Numbered from the stretch's first letter, positions 17,288 through 25,743 are shown. The stretch is 64,000 bases of DNA from Bog-473 sp049513455 (GCA_049513455.1 JBEKWB010000039.1:1-64000), one strand, 5' to 3'. A program made the numbers and translations. Notes: generated by a model not told the origin, from the sequence alone.

Positions 17288-17719
17288 ATGGAACTGAACA
17301 CGCCGGCAGAAATTGTCCGAGCCGCCGGTGGTCTGATCGTCCGGCGCCAATCGGGGCAGCTGGAGGTCGCGCTGGTGCATCGCCCGGTGCACCAGGACTG
17401 GTCGTACCCCAAGGGGAAGCTCGAAGAGGGAGAGACCTTCGAGGACGCGGCACAGCGCGAGGTCCTCGAAGAGACCGGGCTCATCTGCAGCCTCCTCCGC
17501 TTCGTCGGCCACACCGACTACACCGACCGCAAGGGACGTCCGAAAGTGGTGGCCTATTGGGTCATGTCGGCCGTCGCAGGCACGTTTGTGCCCAACGAAG
17601 AGGTCGACGAGCTCCGGTGGGTCGATGTGGCCGCTGCCGGTCGGCTGCTCTCCTACGAACGTGATCGGGAACTCCTGGTGGTGGTGGCGGCCGATGACCA
17701 GCTCGAACCCCTGGTCTGA
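17288..17719 (+). CDS. NUDIX hydrolase
   Basis: A 143-residue protein with a perfect NUDIX box (GX5EX7REUXEEXGU) spanning Gly43 to Leu65 of the chosen start. It is preceded by the HQDWSYPKGK element seen in MutT/diadenosine-polyphosphate-type members. It should cleave a nucleoside diphosphate linked to another group. The gene is divergent from the CYTH-CHAD gene; both families act on phosphoanhydrides, which may be a functional link (inference). TACTGT at 17263-17268 is a likely -10. Upstream in-frame starts such as GTG 17269 would lie on or in this promoter. Confidence 0.88.
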   Translation: MELNTPAEIVRAAGGLIVRRQSGQLEVALVHRPVHQDWSYPKGKLEEGETFEDAAQREVLEETGLICSLLRFVGHTDYTDRKGRPKVVAYWVMSAVAGTFVPNEEVDELRWVDVAAAGRLLSYERDRELLVVVAADDQLEPLV

Positions 17720-18049
17720 CCCGATCTGACCGGTCGCGCCGGGGCGAGAAAAAATCTCCATTTCGGTGTTTGAGAATCATCGGGATTGGAAATGTGTCCC
17801 CTAGCGATCTTCCGCCTGATCGCGACAGCCGGAGTGTGTGCCTCAGCCGATAGCTCCAGGATCCCACCGCCAAGGGACCTGCGACCTAGAATTTCTTGAA
17901 TCGGCTGAGGCACTCCCGGCGCCTCTTTCCCTCCCAGAATGGGTCTTTTGACCCCCTTCATTTGAGGCCTTTGGGCCCAAGCCATCGAGCGCGGCGCGGG
18001 TCGATAATGGGACACCCAACCACAACTCGTGAGGGAGAGTGTCGGTCAC
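17720..18049. other. Non-coding gap with a long inverted repeat
   Basis: No convincing reading frame. It holds the 14-bp inverted repeat listed separately and a short hairpin GGGTC-TTTT-GACCC (about 17940-17953). Confidence 0.5.
17838..17913. repeat. Perfect 14-bp inverted repeat, arms 48 bases apart
   Basis: GTGCCTCAGCCGAT at 17838-17851 is the exact reverse complement of ATCGGCTGAGGCAC at 17900-17913. The whole 76-nt unit could fold into one long hairpin. It may be a structured RNA, a terminator or a very small mobile-element remnant, and nothing in the interior decides between them. Confidence 0.85.
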
Positions 18050-18313
18050 GTGCGTGTTTCAAGTGGGTGGTATCCCGATCCGGCTCGACCGGGCACCGAG
18101 CGCTACTGGGACGGAAGCGGATGGACGGACGAGCGCCCGGTCCCCGTCGCAGATCCCTCCGAGGTGATGCGCACAGCACCGCTGCGGTCGACCGTCGGAT
18201 TTGAGCTTCCCTCCTACGAGGCCCTGGCTGAAATGCGCGCGGGTGCCGGCACCGGTGAGACGACGCAGAAGCCAAGACGTGCCGGGGGCCGCGGCCGAGC
18301 CTCAGGGCGCTGA
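18050..18313 (+). CDS. Small DUF2510-domain protein
   Basis: An 87-residue protein. The N-terminal segment GWYPDPARPGTERYWDGSGW matches the short actinobacterial DUF2510 motif. The rest is low-complexity and basic (KPRRAGGRGRASGR), with no membrane helix, unlike many DUF2510 proteins, where the motif precedes one. GTG 18050 is preferred. GTG 18029 is in frame seven codons earlier. Confidence 0.65.
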   Translation: MRVSSGWYPDPARPGTERYWDGSGWTDERPVPVADPSEVMRTAPLRSTVGFELPSYEALAEMRAGAGTGETTQKPRRAGGRGRASGR

Positions 18314-18372
18314 ACTGCGGGCGGGAGCATCCAGGTCAAGGAGTCGGCACGCGTTCCCTCGCCGCACCGCGA

Positions 18373-18860
18373 TTACTGGCCGTGGCTGCAGGTATAGGAG
18401 CCGGTGTAGATGAGGTCGGTGAAGACTGCGTGGACGTTGCTGAAGTAGCCGAAGAACAGCTCGGTCCCAGGGGGCAACCCCGCCGGGTTGATCACCGTCG
18501 CGGTGTGGGCGGCGATCTGCAGCACCTGACTGGGCGTGGGGTAACCAGGCGCCGGCACGGCGTGGCCGGGCGACCCGGCGGGCGGCTGGATGGACAGCAC
18601 CCCGGCGCTGACCGGGTCGGGGGGCGCCGGGGTGGATGTGCAGGAGGTGCCGGACTCGACCAGGGCCGGGATGCCATCTCGCGTCAGTGCCTGCTGGAGC
18701 GTGGCGGGATCGAGCATCTGGCTCATGGTCAGGGTCAGCGTGTCGGTGCCGTTGGCATTGCTGGCGAGGATGAAGGCTGCGGTCCGGATCGTGCCCGCGC
18801 GGCGGGCCGGGACCGGGGCCGTGGCGTGGATCGCTCCCGCGCTCCCGCCGGTGCCGCACC
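18373..18860 (-). pseudogene. Truncated partner gene of the ECF sigma factor (N-terminus deleted)
   Basis: The frame ending at 18373 reads back through ATG 18726 to about 18860 with family-like sequence. This begins near GGSAGAIHATAPVPARR and continues through TAAFILASNANGTDTLTLTMSQMLDPATLQQALTRDG (given here across the junction). It resembles the extracytoplasmic domain of the membrane protein usually encoded after SigE-type ECF genes. Its cytoplasmic and transmembrane N-terminus is absent, because upstream this DNA is occupied by the out-of-frame 3' end of the sigma gene. A deletion joining the two genes is the simplest reading. A shortened product from ATG 18726 (117 residues) remains possible. 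Confidence 0.55.
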
Positions 18861-19331
18861 GGGGGCGAGTTCGCTGCGAAGAGCCGCCATGGCCCGTGAT
18901 AGATGTGCCCGGACGGTGCCCGGCGCGATGCCCAGCTCCCGGGCCGTCGTGTCGATGTCCAGGTCGAGGAAGTCGCGCAGCACGATCACCTCCCGCTGGC
19001 GGGTTGACAGGCGGCGCAGCGCGGCGAGCACTACAGCGTCGAGGCCGGTCCCGTGCGGTTCAGCTGCCGCTCCGTCATGACCGCCTAGCGTCGTTTCCCT
19101 CTTTCGCCGACGCCATCGAGATGCGCCGGCGTTGAGAGCGGTTCGGACCACCCAGGCCCTGGGCGCCGGGCGATGGCTGACCTTGTGCCAGGACGCCCAC
19201 GCTCGGGCGAACGCCTCGGCGGTTTGGTCCTCGGCCAGCGCAATGGAGCCGGTGCTGGCGGCCACCACCCGCAGGCAGGGGTCCCAGCTTGCCGCGACGA
19301 ACTCGGCGAACTCGGCGTCGTAGTGGCTCAC
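18735..19331 (-). CDS. ECF-type sigma-70 factor with an abnormal C-terminus
   Basis: A 198-residue protein starting at GTG 19331. Region 2 (residues about 10-75) includes the AEDQTAEAFARAWASWHKV helix. Region 4 has LSTRQREVIVLRDFLDLDIDTT and the helix-turn-helix ELGIAPGTVRAHLSRAMAALR. Such factors direct RNA polymerase to stress promoters. After about residue 152 the protein continues as a Pro/Arg/Ser-rich tail that is simply the downstream gene read in the wrong frame, so the natural C-terminus was lost in a fusion. The function of regions 2 and 4 may be intact, but the control partner appears destroyed. Confidence 0.8.
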   Translation of the reverse strand: MSHYDAEFAEFVAASWDPCLRVVAASTGSIALAEDQTAEAFARAWASWHKVSHRPAPRAWVVRTALNAGASRWRRRKRETTLGGHDGAAAEPHGTGLDAVVLAALRRLSTRQREVIVLRDFLDLDIDTTARELGIAPGTVRAHLSRAMAALRSELAPGAAPAGARERSTPRPRSRPAARARSGPQPSSSPAMPTAPTR

Positions 19332-19497
19332 ACCTGTTAACCCCCCAGCTACCGGAAACGCTTACCTCACTTCTCCGTCCGAAGGATCATGGCGGTTTGA
19401 GCAGCACTCCGACAGCCGGCGGCTGGGACGGGTCCAAGCGAATCGCGTTCGGTTCTGCAACCATTGCCCGATGCGGAGAGGGATCCGATCTGTCGCC

Positions 19498-20001
19498 GTG
19501 ACCGACCTTCGGACATCGCGCCTCCAGCTTCACGCGATCGACGTCGCTGAGGCCGAACGAATCGTCGCTCGCAGCGTGGGACCGGCCGATAACTGGGCGG
19601 ACGATTTCCCTTTCGAGGGCGACGTTGTCGCAGTGGGCGGCTTCCTGCGCGCTACCGCTTCCCTCGGAGAGCAGCGGCCGTTCGGCTACTACCGGATCGC
19701 CCGCCTGTCCGACGGGCGGGCAGTCGGGGGGATCGGCTTCAAGGGCCAGCCGGATGGCGGCTGCGTCGAGATCGGCTACGGCTTGGCTCCCTCGGCCCGC
19801 GGCCATGGCTACGCCGCGGAGGCGGTCATCGCCCTGCTGACCGTGGCCGCCGACCACGGACTGTCCAGAGTGATCGCCGACACGACTCCGGGCAACATCG
19901 CTTCGCAACGGACCCTCGTCCGGTCCGGATTCCGGCTTGTGAGCACCGACGCTGACCTCAACCACTACGAGGTTCTCCTCAAAAAGGGAATCGCCACGTA
20001 G
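19498..20001 (+). CDS. GNAT-family N-acetyltransferase
   Basis: A 167-residue protein with the GNAT core. The strand RAVGGIGFKG precedes IGYGLAPSARGHGYAAEAV, which holds the acetyl-CoA pyrophosphate loop (R-G-H-G-Y-A), and NIASQRTLVRSGF is motif B. It resembles RimJ/RimL-type proteins, and the acceptor is unknown. GTG 19498 begins the typical TDLRTSRL start. An upstream ATG at 19471 is in frame. Confidence 0.85.
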   Translation: MTDLRTSRLQLHAIDVAEAERIVARSVGPADNWADDFPFEGDVVAVGGFLRATASLGEQRPFGYYRIARLSDGRAVGGIGFKGQPDGGCVEIGYGLAPSARGHGYAAEAVIALLTVAADHGLSRVIADTTPGNIASQRTLVRSGFRLVSTDADLNHYEVLLKKGIAT

Positions 20002-20123
20002 CCGGTGCGGAACTTACCGATGACTTCGGGTCCAGATGTCCGTGCCCGAGCGTTCGGCGGCCTGTCCGGCCAGTCAACGCGCCCGACCGTCAAAGGCATA
20101 CACTCAGGCTGGGAGGTGGTCCC

Positions 20124-20333
20124 ATGTCGGACATCGAATCAGCCCGCCGAGGACAGCTCAGACGACGGGTAGTGCCGTCTCTGGTGACGTTCATCGTCGC
20201 GGCTGGCGGCCTCTACCTGACGGCCTGGATCGCACTTGGCCTGCTTCGCCACGTGGTCATGCCGATCGTCGCGGTGGTCATTGCCGGTTACCTTGCCGTC
20301 CAGGTGTACCGCTTCACCGGACGCGACCGGTAG
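20124..20333 (+). CDS. Small membrane protein
   Basis: A 69-residue protein with two predicted helices (about residues 17-40 and 43-62) and basic ends. A strong GGGAGGTGG site precedes the ATG. I recognise no family. It is followed after seven bases by another small membrane protein, suggesting an operon. Confidence 0.6.
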   Translation: MSDIESARRGQLRRRVVPSLVTFIVAAGGLYLTAWIALGLLRHVVMPIVAVVIAGYLAVQVYRFTGRDR

Positions 20334-20340
20334 AGAAAGC

Positions 20341-20574
20341 ATGGCCGCCATCGGCCGGCTGTTCGTTTCCCTGTTGGTGATCGTCGGGGTGCTGCTCATC
20401 GCCATCGGCATCGTGTACTTCGTGGTCAAGGCCGGATCGTTGCCCTCCTTCTTTCCCGGGCACGTTGCGGGTTCGACCGCCCACCGGAGCAAGCACGGCT
20501 TGGTGGCCGTCGTCGTGGGCGCGGTGGTGCTGCTTGTCGCCGCGGTGCTCGGCGCTGTCGGCCGCCGGCGCTAA
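20341..20574 (+). CDS. Small two-helix membrane protein
   Basis: A 77-residue protein with two hydrophobic helices (about residues 6-28 and 51-73) joined by a polar loop (GSLPSFFPGHVAGSTAHRSKHG). The C-terminus is GRRR. It is likely co-transcribed with the 20124 gene. The upstream open frame is the shadow of that gene. I do not recognise the family. Confidence 0.6.
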   Translation: MAAIGRLFVSLLVIVGVLLIAIGIVYFVVKAGSLPSFFPGHVAGSTAHRSKHGLVAVVVGAVVLLVAAVLGAVGRRR

Positions 20575-20622
20575 ATCGCTCTTCAGATTGCGCGAGGAGT
20601 AATCTCCCCTGCGTTGCCCCCG

Positions 20623-21435
20623 TCAGGACCGTCGTTCGCCTTTACGCCGTTCCCCCTTACGCCGTTCACGCTTCGTTCCCTCACATGTTTCACACACGAA
20701 CGTTGCGGCGCTCCCATTTGGATCCGTGCCAACGTACGTCGGAGTTCCACAACCATCGCAATTGAACATGAGGTGTCTATTCTGGCAACTTCCACATGAG
20801 AATGACGTTGTTCCCAGCGAGACCCGGTTTTTGGCACCACAGAGACTACAAGCAATCATTTTGATGCTGCTCGACCCGCCGGTGTGAGGAGAGCGGGCGT
20901 TCTCGGCGATCAGGGTCTCGGTGCGTGTGATGAGTCTTTCAATGGATGGAAGGGACTTCTCTACTTCACTCGCCTTGGCATGAAATCGAACCGCCACTTC
21001 CATTTTGCCCTCTGCGGTGAGTTGGCGAAACAGCGCCATGTTCCATGCAATTTGCGCCATGGCGAGTTCGAGTTGTACCCGGCAGACTGCGAGATGATCT
21101 TGGTCGGTGGTCGCAGTGGCCTTCAATTCAAGAAGGGACTTATTGAGCGCCAATGTATGGTCAGCGAGATTCTTGACTTCGTCTGTCCCACCGTCTCCGT
21201 CCGGACTGCTGGCCGGCTGTGTTACATCCGCCGCGTTGCGGGACCGGTCATATTCGGCGCGACGTTTTTCATCGGAAAGAATCTCAAAGGCCTCGCGAAC
21301 AAGGCGGAAGAGAGCATTGGACCCACCCCGGTCCGGGTGCACCTGCGTCGAGAGTTGACGGTACGCCGCCTTGATCTCGTCCGAGGCCGCGCCAGGGGAC
21401 AGTTCGAGGATGTCGTAGAGGGTTGTGTCCGCCAT
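20623..21435 (-). CDS. J-domain protein with a C-terminal zinc ribbon
   Basis: A 270-residue protein. The J domain occupies residues 1-65, with HPD at 33-35, so it should stimulate a DnaK ATPase. The middle is helical and charged (about 85-185), probably coiled coil. The C-terminal quarter has CSLCGAKN, then CGSC, CDGC and CETC pairs, a zinc ribbon quite unlike the DnaJ CXXCXGXG repeats. The tail is a repeated basic RRKGERRKGERR. This is a specialised co-chaperone rather than DnaJ itself; the client is unknown. Confidence 0.82.
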   Translation of the reverse strand: MADTTLYDILELSPGAASDEIKAAYRQLSTQVHPDRGGSNALFRLVREAFEILSDEKRRAEYDRSRNAADVTQPASSPDGDGGTDEVKNLADHTLALNKSLLELKATATTDQDHLAVCRVQLELAMAQIAWNMALFRQLTAEGKMEVAVRFHAKASEVEKSLPSIERLITRTETLIAENARSPHTGGSSSIKMIACSLCGAKNRVSLGTTSFSCGSCQNRHLMFNCDGCGTPTYVGTDPNGSAATFVCETCEGTKRERRKGERRKGERRS

Positions 21436-22057
21436 TTAGTTGCTCTGCCGTCGCATCGGAATTCTCCACCTCGCCTCATCAGGCGCGAAAGCCACTGTTT
21501 CACTCGACCTGTTCCCCCGAGAATGCCAAACCGTCGCGGGAGCCATCAGCGGTATCTCTGCCGCTTTCGATATCGTTCATGACGTCCGCAGCCTGCTCCA
21601 AGTGTCCATTTAGTTCACTACCACGATGTGCAATGCACATCACTCAAGGCACTACGCAATCACAACCCTTGCCCAACTCCTACGCCGATCGAGCAGCACC
21701 CCCGTGGCCCCTTTCCGGACCGGTCGTTTCGTCCATCGACGATCGGCTTGTGAACACAGGGTTGCCCGATCGGCATCGAGGGTATCCATCCCCGAGAAGG
21801 GATCCCACAATCACCTCAACGGTTCCTCCCAGCCGGACTCAGGCGAGCGAGTCGATCCACCGATCAAGGCGGTGGTGAGCAGTTCGGCCGCGCCACGTTC
21901 GAGGTCGTCGTCGCGCTTGTCGAGCTCAGGACAGAGCGTCCCCACGGGATAGTGCGCGGCAAGCTCCAGCTGATCTGCCATGTCCCGCACAAGCGCTTTC
22001 AGCGAGAGACGAACTCAGTGCCCGCGATCGAAGGCGTCAGGGGCCACGAGGACGCAC
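21436..22057. other. Gap without a confident gene
   Basis: No frame looks like an intact gene. On the minus strand, 21811-21981 has codon-like composition (listed separately). Directly upstream of it in the same frame a short open stretch ends at a TGA (about 22017-22019). This is what a decayed gene would look like. Confidence 0.4.
21811..21981 (-). CDS. Possible short protein or gene remnant
   Basis: An ATG at 21981 opens a 56-residue frame with balanced codons and segments such as ADQLELAAHYPVG and DKRDDDLERGAAELLTTALIGG. The amphipathic pattern looks more like protein than chance, but no family is recognised. The ribosome site is poor. It could be the tail of a degraded gene. Confidence 0.22.
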   Translation of the reverse strand: MADQLELAAHYPVGTLCPELDKRDDDLERGAAELLTTALIGGSTRSPESGWEEPLR

Positions 22058-22086
22058 TTGTAGCCCCTGTCATTTGGTTCTAGTCT
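22058..22086 (+). promoter_or_regulatory. Promoter of the GntR-membrane protein operon
   Basis: TTGTAG (22058-22063) and TAGTCT (22081-22086) are separated by 17 bases. The predicted start falls about four bases before the ATG at 22097, so the transcript is leaderless or nearly so. Confidence 0.6.
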
Positions 22087-22096
22087 TAGCGGTACC

Positions 22097-22447
22097 ATGA
22101 TTTCCCGTGAAGTCGATCCGAGCGACCCCCTCCCGCTACACGAGCAGGTCGCAGCCGAAATCCGCAGAGCCATCGCCGAAGGTGAGGCTGCCCCGGGGGA
22201 ACGGCTTCCTCCAGCCCGTTACCTGGCGGCAGTCCTCGGCGTGAATCACAACACAGTGCTCCGAGCACTGCACACGCTGCGCGACGAGGGCATTTTGGAG
22301 TTCCGTCGCGGCAGGGGCATAACCGTCGTCGGCACCGCCCTCGAACGCAGCGCGCTCATCGACAAGGCGAAGGAGCTGGTCAAGCTGGCGCGGCGCCAGG
22401 GATACCGCCACGATGAGTTGATCGCCATCATGGAGACGTTGCGATGA
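22097..22447 (+). CDS. GntR-family regulator, YtrA-like short type
   Basis: A 116-residue protein made of an N-terminal GntR winged helix (residues 1-78, LPLHEQVAAEIRRAIAEGE, then the recognition helix NHNTVLRALHTLRDEG) plus only about 38 further residues. That length is typical of YtrA-type GntR repressors, which usually control transporters or membrane proteins next to them. Its stop overlaps the next gene's ATG by four bases (ATGA), so it probably regulates its own operon, including the membrane protein. Confidence 0.88.
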   Translation: MISREVDPSDPLPLHEQVAAEIRRAIAEGEAAPGERLPPARYLAAVLGVNHNTVLRALHTLRDEGILEFRRGRGITVVGTALERSALIDKAKELVKLARRQGYRHDELIAIMETLR

Positions 22448-23727
22448 CAACGCTCACTGACCGCCAGGGCCTTACACCGCCGACCGGCGAGCGGCCCGAG
22501 TCCGACGCTCTGATCAAAGAGGCCCGGCGGCTCCGGCGTCGCCGCTATCTGATCATTGGAGTGGTGCTCTTAGTCGTGATTGGAGGCTCAACGGTTGGTT
22601 TCGCGGTGAGTCAAGGCGGGGGACGCCGAAACACTCGCAGTGGCCACTCCCACACGGTGCCGGCAGCGCCAAAGGCCATTCCTCCCACCTCGGCCACGAG
22701 GTTTCCCGAGGCCGTGCTGCCCTCGTCGGCGCTCTTCACACAGATCTCGGTGACCTCCAAAGGTCTGCTGCTGACCGGCGAAACTCGAGCGAGCTTCGGC
22801 AACTCCAAGGCGACTTGCGTGGCGGCGCCGATAGACCCGCAGTCCCTTGCTGTTGGGAAGCTCGAGCTAGGGAGTTGTGATGATCCCCTTCTCTCGGGTC
22901 TTACCGTCGAAACGGTGACCACGCCGATCCCGCATTCGAACAACGCCACGATCTCGATAGACACTGCGAATGCTGCGACCGGCCACGTGCATGATGGGCC
23001 CGGGATAGTGACCTACGGGTCGTATTCGGATACCCGACCCGTCTTCGCCTCTGGGAGTCGGTGGATCTGGATCTACGACGTGGATACCACCGCCGGCCCC
23101 GAGCTCCTCCAGGCCTCCGCTCATTCTGGCGATGTCGTCGACACCATCCCGATGCCTGCCCTCTACCGGCCGTTGCTTGCCGCGGACGATGGAGGGGTCT
23201 GGGTCGCCAATTCCATCGGAGGCTCGCCCGCTTCCGCACTCTCCTATGTCGCCGTTGGCGCGTCCGCCCCACGCGTCGTGGTCCCTGACACCGACCTGCC
23301 CATCTGCTGGCTGGTGGCGTCAGGAACCAGTTCATGGGTTGGTGCCGGTGTCGGGGGAGCGTGTGCGAAGGAGGTCGTCGAGAGGTTCTCAGACCACAGC
23401 ACGATGCCAGTCTTCACCGCCGCCGCGACAGTGACCCCACCAGCCTTTACCGTCATAGGGAACGAAGCGAACGGTCTGTGGACGATGCAGTGGTTGTCGC
23501 CGACTCGAGAAGAGATCATCCACATCGATCCCGATACCGGATCCGAATCCGTGGTTGGCACGCTGGCCTCGACTCCTTTACCCACTTACGAGACGGATGA
23601 GGGGCTAACTCAGGGACAGAGTGCGTACTTCAACGGAAGTCTCTACCTGTTGGAACCTCCGTTCCGTAAGAACGGTTATCTGGGGTACACCTCGATCGTG
23701 CGAGTTGTCCCGCCCCACGACGGTTGA
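22444..23727 (+). CDS. Membrane-anchored protein with a beta-propeller-like ectodomain
   Basis: A 427-residue protein with a cytoplasmic N-terminus, one transmembrane helix (about residues 35-56, YLIIGVVLLVVIGGSTVGF) and an extracellular domain of about 360 residues. The ectodomain has repeated motifs such as GSRWIWIYDVD, GGVWVANS and NGLWTMQW, like the blades of YncE or NHL-type propellers. The ligand is unknown. It is translationally coupled to the GntR-type regulator, which replaces the transporter usually found with YtrA regulators. Confidence 0.75.
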   Translation: MTTLTDRQGLTPPTGERPESDALIKEARRLRRRRYLIIGVVLLVVIGGSTVGFAVSQGGGRRNTRSGHSHTVPAAPKAIPPTSATRFPEAVLPSSALFTQISVTSKGLLLTGETRASFGNSKATCVAAPIDPQSLAVGKLELGSCDDPLLSGLTVETVTTPIPHSNNATISIDTANAATGHVHDGPGIVTYGSYSDTRPVFASGSRWIWIYDVDTTAGPELLQASAHSGDVVDTIPMPALYRPLLAADDGGVWVANSIGGSPASALSYVAVGASAPRVVVPDTDLPICWLVASGTSSWVGAGVGGACAKEVVERFSDHSTMPVFTAAATVTPPAFTVIGNEANGLWTMQWLSPTREEIIHIDPDTGSESVVGTLASTPLPTYETDEGLTQGQSAYFNGSLYLLEPPFRKNGYLGYTSIVRVVPPHDG

Positions 23728-23820
23728 CCGCCTTGATCGCGCCGAGCAACTCCTTTGGGTTGTTTGGGGCCGGGTCCCCGCATCTGACGCTGCCGGTGTG
23801 GAGGTGTCCGGGGATGTCTG

Positions 23821-24162
23821 TCAGGACCAGCCCAAGTCCCGTAGTCGCGCTTCACCGATTCCGAAGTGGTGCCCGACCTCGTGGAGCAATGTGATTCGGA
23901 CCCGGCGGGCCAAGTCTTCGGTTGTGCTGGCGGACCGGCAGATCGTGGTGAGGAAAAGCGTGATTCGGTCAGGACTCGCACCTGCATAGCGACCCCGACT
24001 CGTCAATGGGGTGCCTTCGTAAAGGCCATAAAGCGAGCCCGGCGGACTCTCGTTATCAATGATGATCGCCACGTTCTCCATTTCCGCCCGCAGAGCGTCG
24101 GGAATAGTCGCCAGAGCATCGGCCACCAGGGCTTCGAAGGCATCGATATCGATCGGCTCCAT
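23821..24162 (-). CDS. Small zincin-like metallopeptidase
   Basis: A 113-residue protein with HEVGHHFG (residues 94-101), the HExxHxxG zinc motif, and the LYGLYEGTPLTSRG segment typical of the short Zincin_1 (PF06262-type) family. These are minimal metalloprotease-like proteins of uncertain substrate. ATG 24162 follows AAGGTGG at good spacing; the longer frame upstream is not supported. It is divergent from the zinc-ribbon gene at 24231. Confidence 0.85.
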   Translation of the reverse strand: MEPIDIDAFEALVADALATIPDALRAEMENVAIIIDNESPPGSLYGLYEGTPLTSRGRYAGASPDRITLFLTTICRSASTTEDLARRVRITLLHEVGHHFGIGEARLRDLGWS

Positions 24163-24230
24163 GTCGACCACCTTGTCAGTTATCGACACGCTCCGCCGCG
24201 GAACCCGAAGCGTTCTGGGACAATGGGCGC

Positions 24231-24785
24231 ATGCCATTCGAGTCCGATGATGGCCGGTCCAGCGGTCCAATCTGTCCGAACTGTCATCAACCACTTCGCA
24301 TGAATCTGCGTAGAGAGCAGTTGCACGCTCACGGCGGGTCTGAGGGAGGGGCGCAATCGCGAGTCGGGGTCACCTACTGCGGTGCCTGCGGGTGGCCCCT
24401 ACATATTGATGCGCCAGGTCCACCTCTGGCCGCAGGCGGCTGCCGAGGTGCAACTGTGGCGGCGCCTTCAGACGAGACCACCCTGGAAGGTCAGTTCCAC
24501 CTTCGCTGTCGAGACCTGATCGCCGAAATCCGTGCACGTGGTTTTGACCCGTTCGTATGGGTTGGCCTGATCAGCGATCTTGGCGCGGTCAGAGCAGCGA
24601 AAACAATCCTCGCGGAGTATGGGGTCCTCCCGGTTACCAGTTGGCTGGTTGAACGAGGACGACCTGAGCTCACTCTCGAACGGGAGGTCGAACAGCTGCG
24701 ATGGGCGGACCTGTTTGACGAAACGGATCGCACGGAAGCAGGTCGGCGACTCGCTTGGGCGGCGGGGAAGGGCCCGCACCAATAG
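24231..24785 (+). CDS. Zinc-ribbon protein with a C-terminal helical domain
   Basis: A 184-residue protein. The N-terminus has CPNC (residue about 15) and CGAC (about 50), a four-cysteine zinc ribbon. From about residue 90, CRDLIAEIRARGFDPFVWVGLISDLGAVRAAKTILA continues to RPELTLEREV and the closing RWADLFDETDRTEAGRRL. This matches the general pattern of a small C-terminal helical domain found appended to various accessory proteins (grLDLTvE...LF...E...Ar.RL); I cite it from memory without a family number. The role is unknown. Confidence 0.7.
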   Translation: MPFESDDGRSSGPICPNCHQPLRMNLRREQLHAHGGSEGGAQSRVGVTYCGACGWPLHIDAPGPPLAAGGCRGATVAAPSDETTLEGQFHLRCRDLIAEIRARGFDPFVWVGLISDLGAVRAAKTILAEYGVLPVTSWLVERGRPELTLEREVEQLRWADLFDETDRTEAGRRLAWAAGKGPHQ

Positions 24786-24876
24786 GTTCGGGCTCCTTCT
24801 GCTGAAGCAGTGAGCTGTGAGCCGAGATCCGGGAATAGGCGCCAGGGGGCAGGTCAGGACGCCCGTCTGGCACGCT

Positions 24877-25647
24877 ATGAGCATGATGGATGATGAGTTC
24901 ATCGAGACGGTCGTTGCCGCGTGCCGACGGCTCCCCAACGCCGCAGCAGTGAACCTCGGCGGATCCAGGGCCCGTGGGGACTTCCGCCCCGACAGTGACT
25001 GGGACTTTGCCGTCTACTACCGAGGAGAGATCGACCCTCGACCGTTCGAGGAGCTGGGCTGGCCCGGTCGGGTGTTTCGTCCGTTCGAATGGGGCCAGGT
25101 GATGTACGGCGGGGCGGTTTTCGACCTCGACGGGCGACACTTCGACATCCACTTTCGCAATCTCGACGTCGTTGAGCACTGGACCCATGAGGCAAACGAG
25201 GGAAGATTCGAAGTTCACATCCTTGCTTTTCACCTTGCCGGCATCCCGACCTACATGCTCCCGGGCGAGCTGGCCGGCAGCCGGGACTTATGGGGTGAAC
25301 TCCCGCGACCGAGCTATCCGGATGCGCTCCGTAAGAGCGCACCGCCCGCATGGCTGGGGCGGGCGAACCGTGAACTCGAGTACGCCAGCTACTGGGTCAC
25401 CTCGGCCAATCCGATCAGCTGCGCTGGGGCGCTGGCGAGGGTCGTCCTCCAGGGCGCTCATGCCAGGTTGGCCCACCGGGGCATCTGGGCGTTGAACGAG
25501 AAGCGAATGGTCCAGTGGGCGAACTTGACCAACCTCTACGGAAGATTCGCGAGCCTTGGGTCTTCAGAAGAAGAGTTGAGCGTCGTGCTCCGAGATGTTC
25601 GGGCGTCCGTCGATGAGATCGAAACCGAGGTCTTGGGTCGACCCTGA
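24877..25647 (+). CDS. Nucleotidyltransferase-domain protein
   Basis: A 256-residue protein with the polymerase-beta-type signature GGSRARGDFRPDSDWDFAVYY at residues 28-48 (GSxAxG then DxD with Asp41/Asp43), so the metal-binding site is present. A third acidic residue is likely in FDLDGRHFDIH. The C-terminal half is helical, as in substrate-binding domains of aminoglycoside or protein nucleotidyltransferases. The target is unknown. ATG 24877 is chosen; an upstream open stretch to 24817 has no family-like sequence. Confidence 0.82.
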   Translation: MSMMDDEFIETVVAACRRLPNAAAVNLGGSRARGDFRPDSDWDFAVYYRGEIDPRPFEELGWPGRVFRPFEWGQVMYGGAVFDLDGRHFDIHFRNLDVVEHWTHEANEGRFEVHILAFHLAGIPTYMLPGELAGSRDLWGELPRPSYPDALRKSAPPAWLGRANRELEYASYWVTSANPISCAGALARVVLQGAHARLAHRGIWALNEKRMVQWANLTNLYGRFASLGSSEEELSVVLRDVRASVDEIETEVLGRP

Positions 25648-25743
25648 GTCGGCTGCCTGCGCTCCTTCGGGTATTTCTTTCAAGTCGAGCGAGTCGTGCC
25701 GCATCGGGCTACCCACCCGGGGTTACGGCGGCAGGGCAACGGA

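Noticed and set aside
15410..17761. N-terminal extension of the CYTH-CHAD protein to 783 residues
   Set aside because: The extra part is antisense to the NUDIX box, and the ATG at 17164 has its own promoter hexamer.
24817..24876. Longer start for the nucleotidyltransferase
   Set aside because: The added 20 residues have no family-like features, and the ATG at 24877 is closer to the conserved domain.
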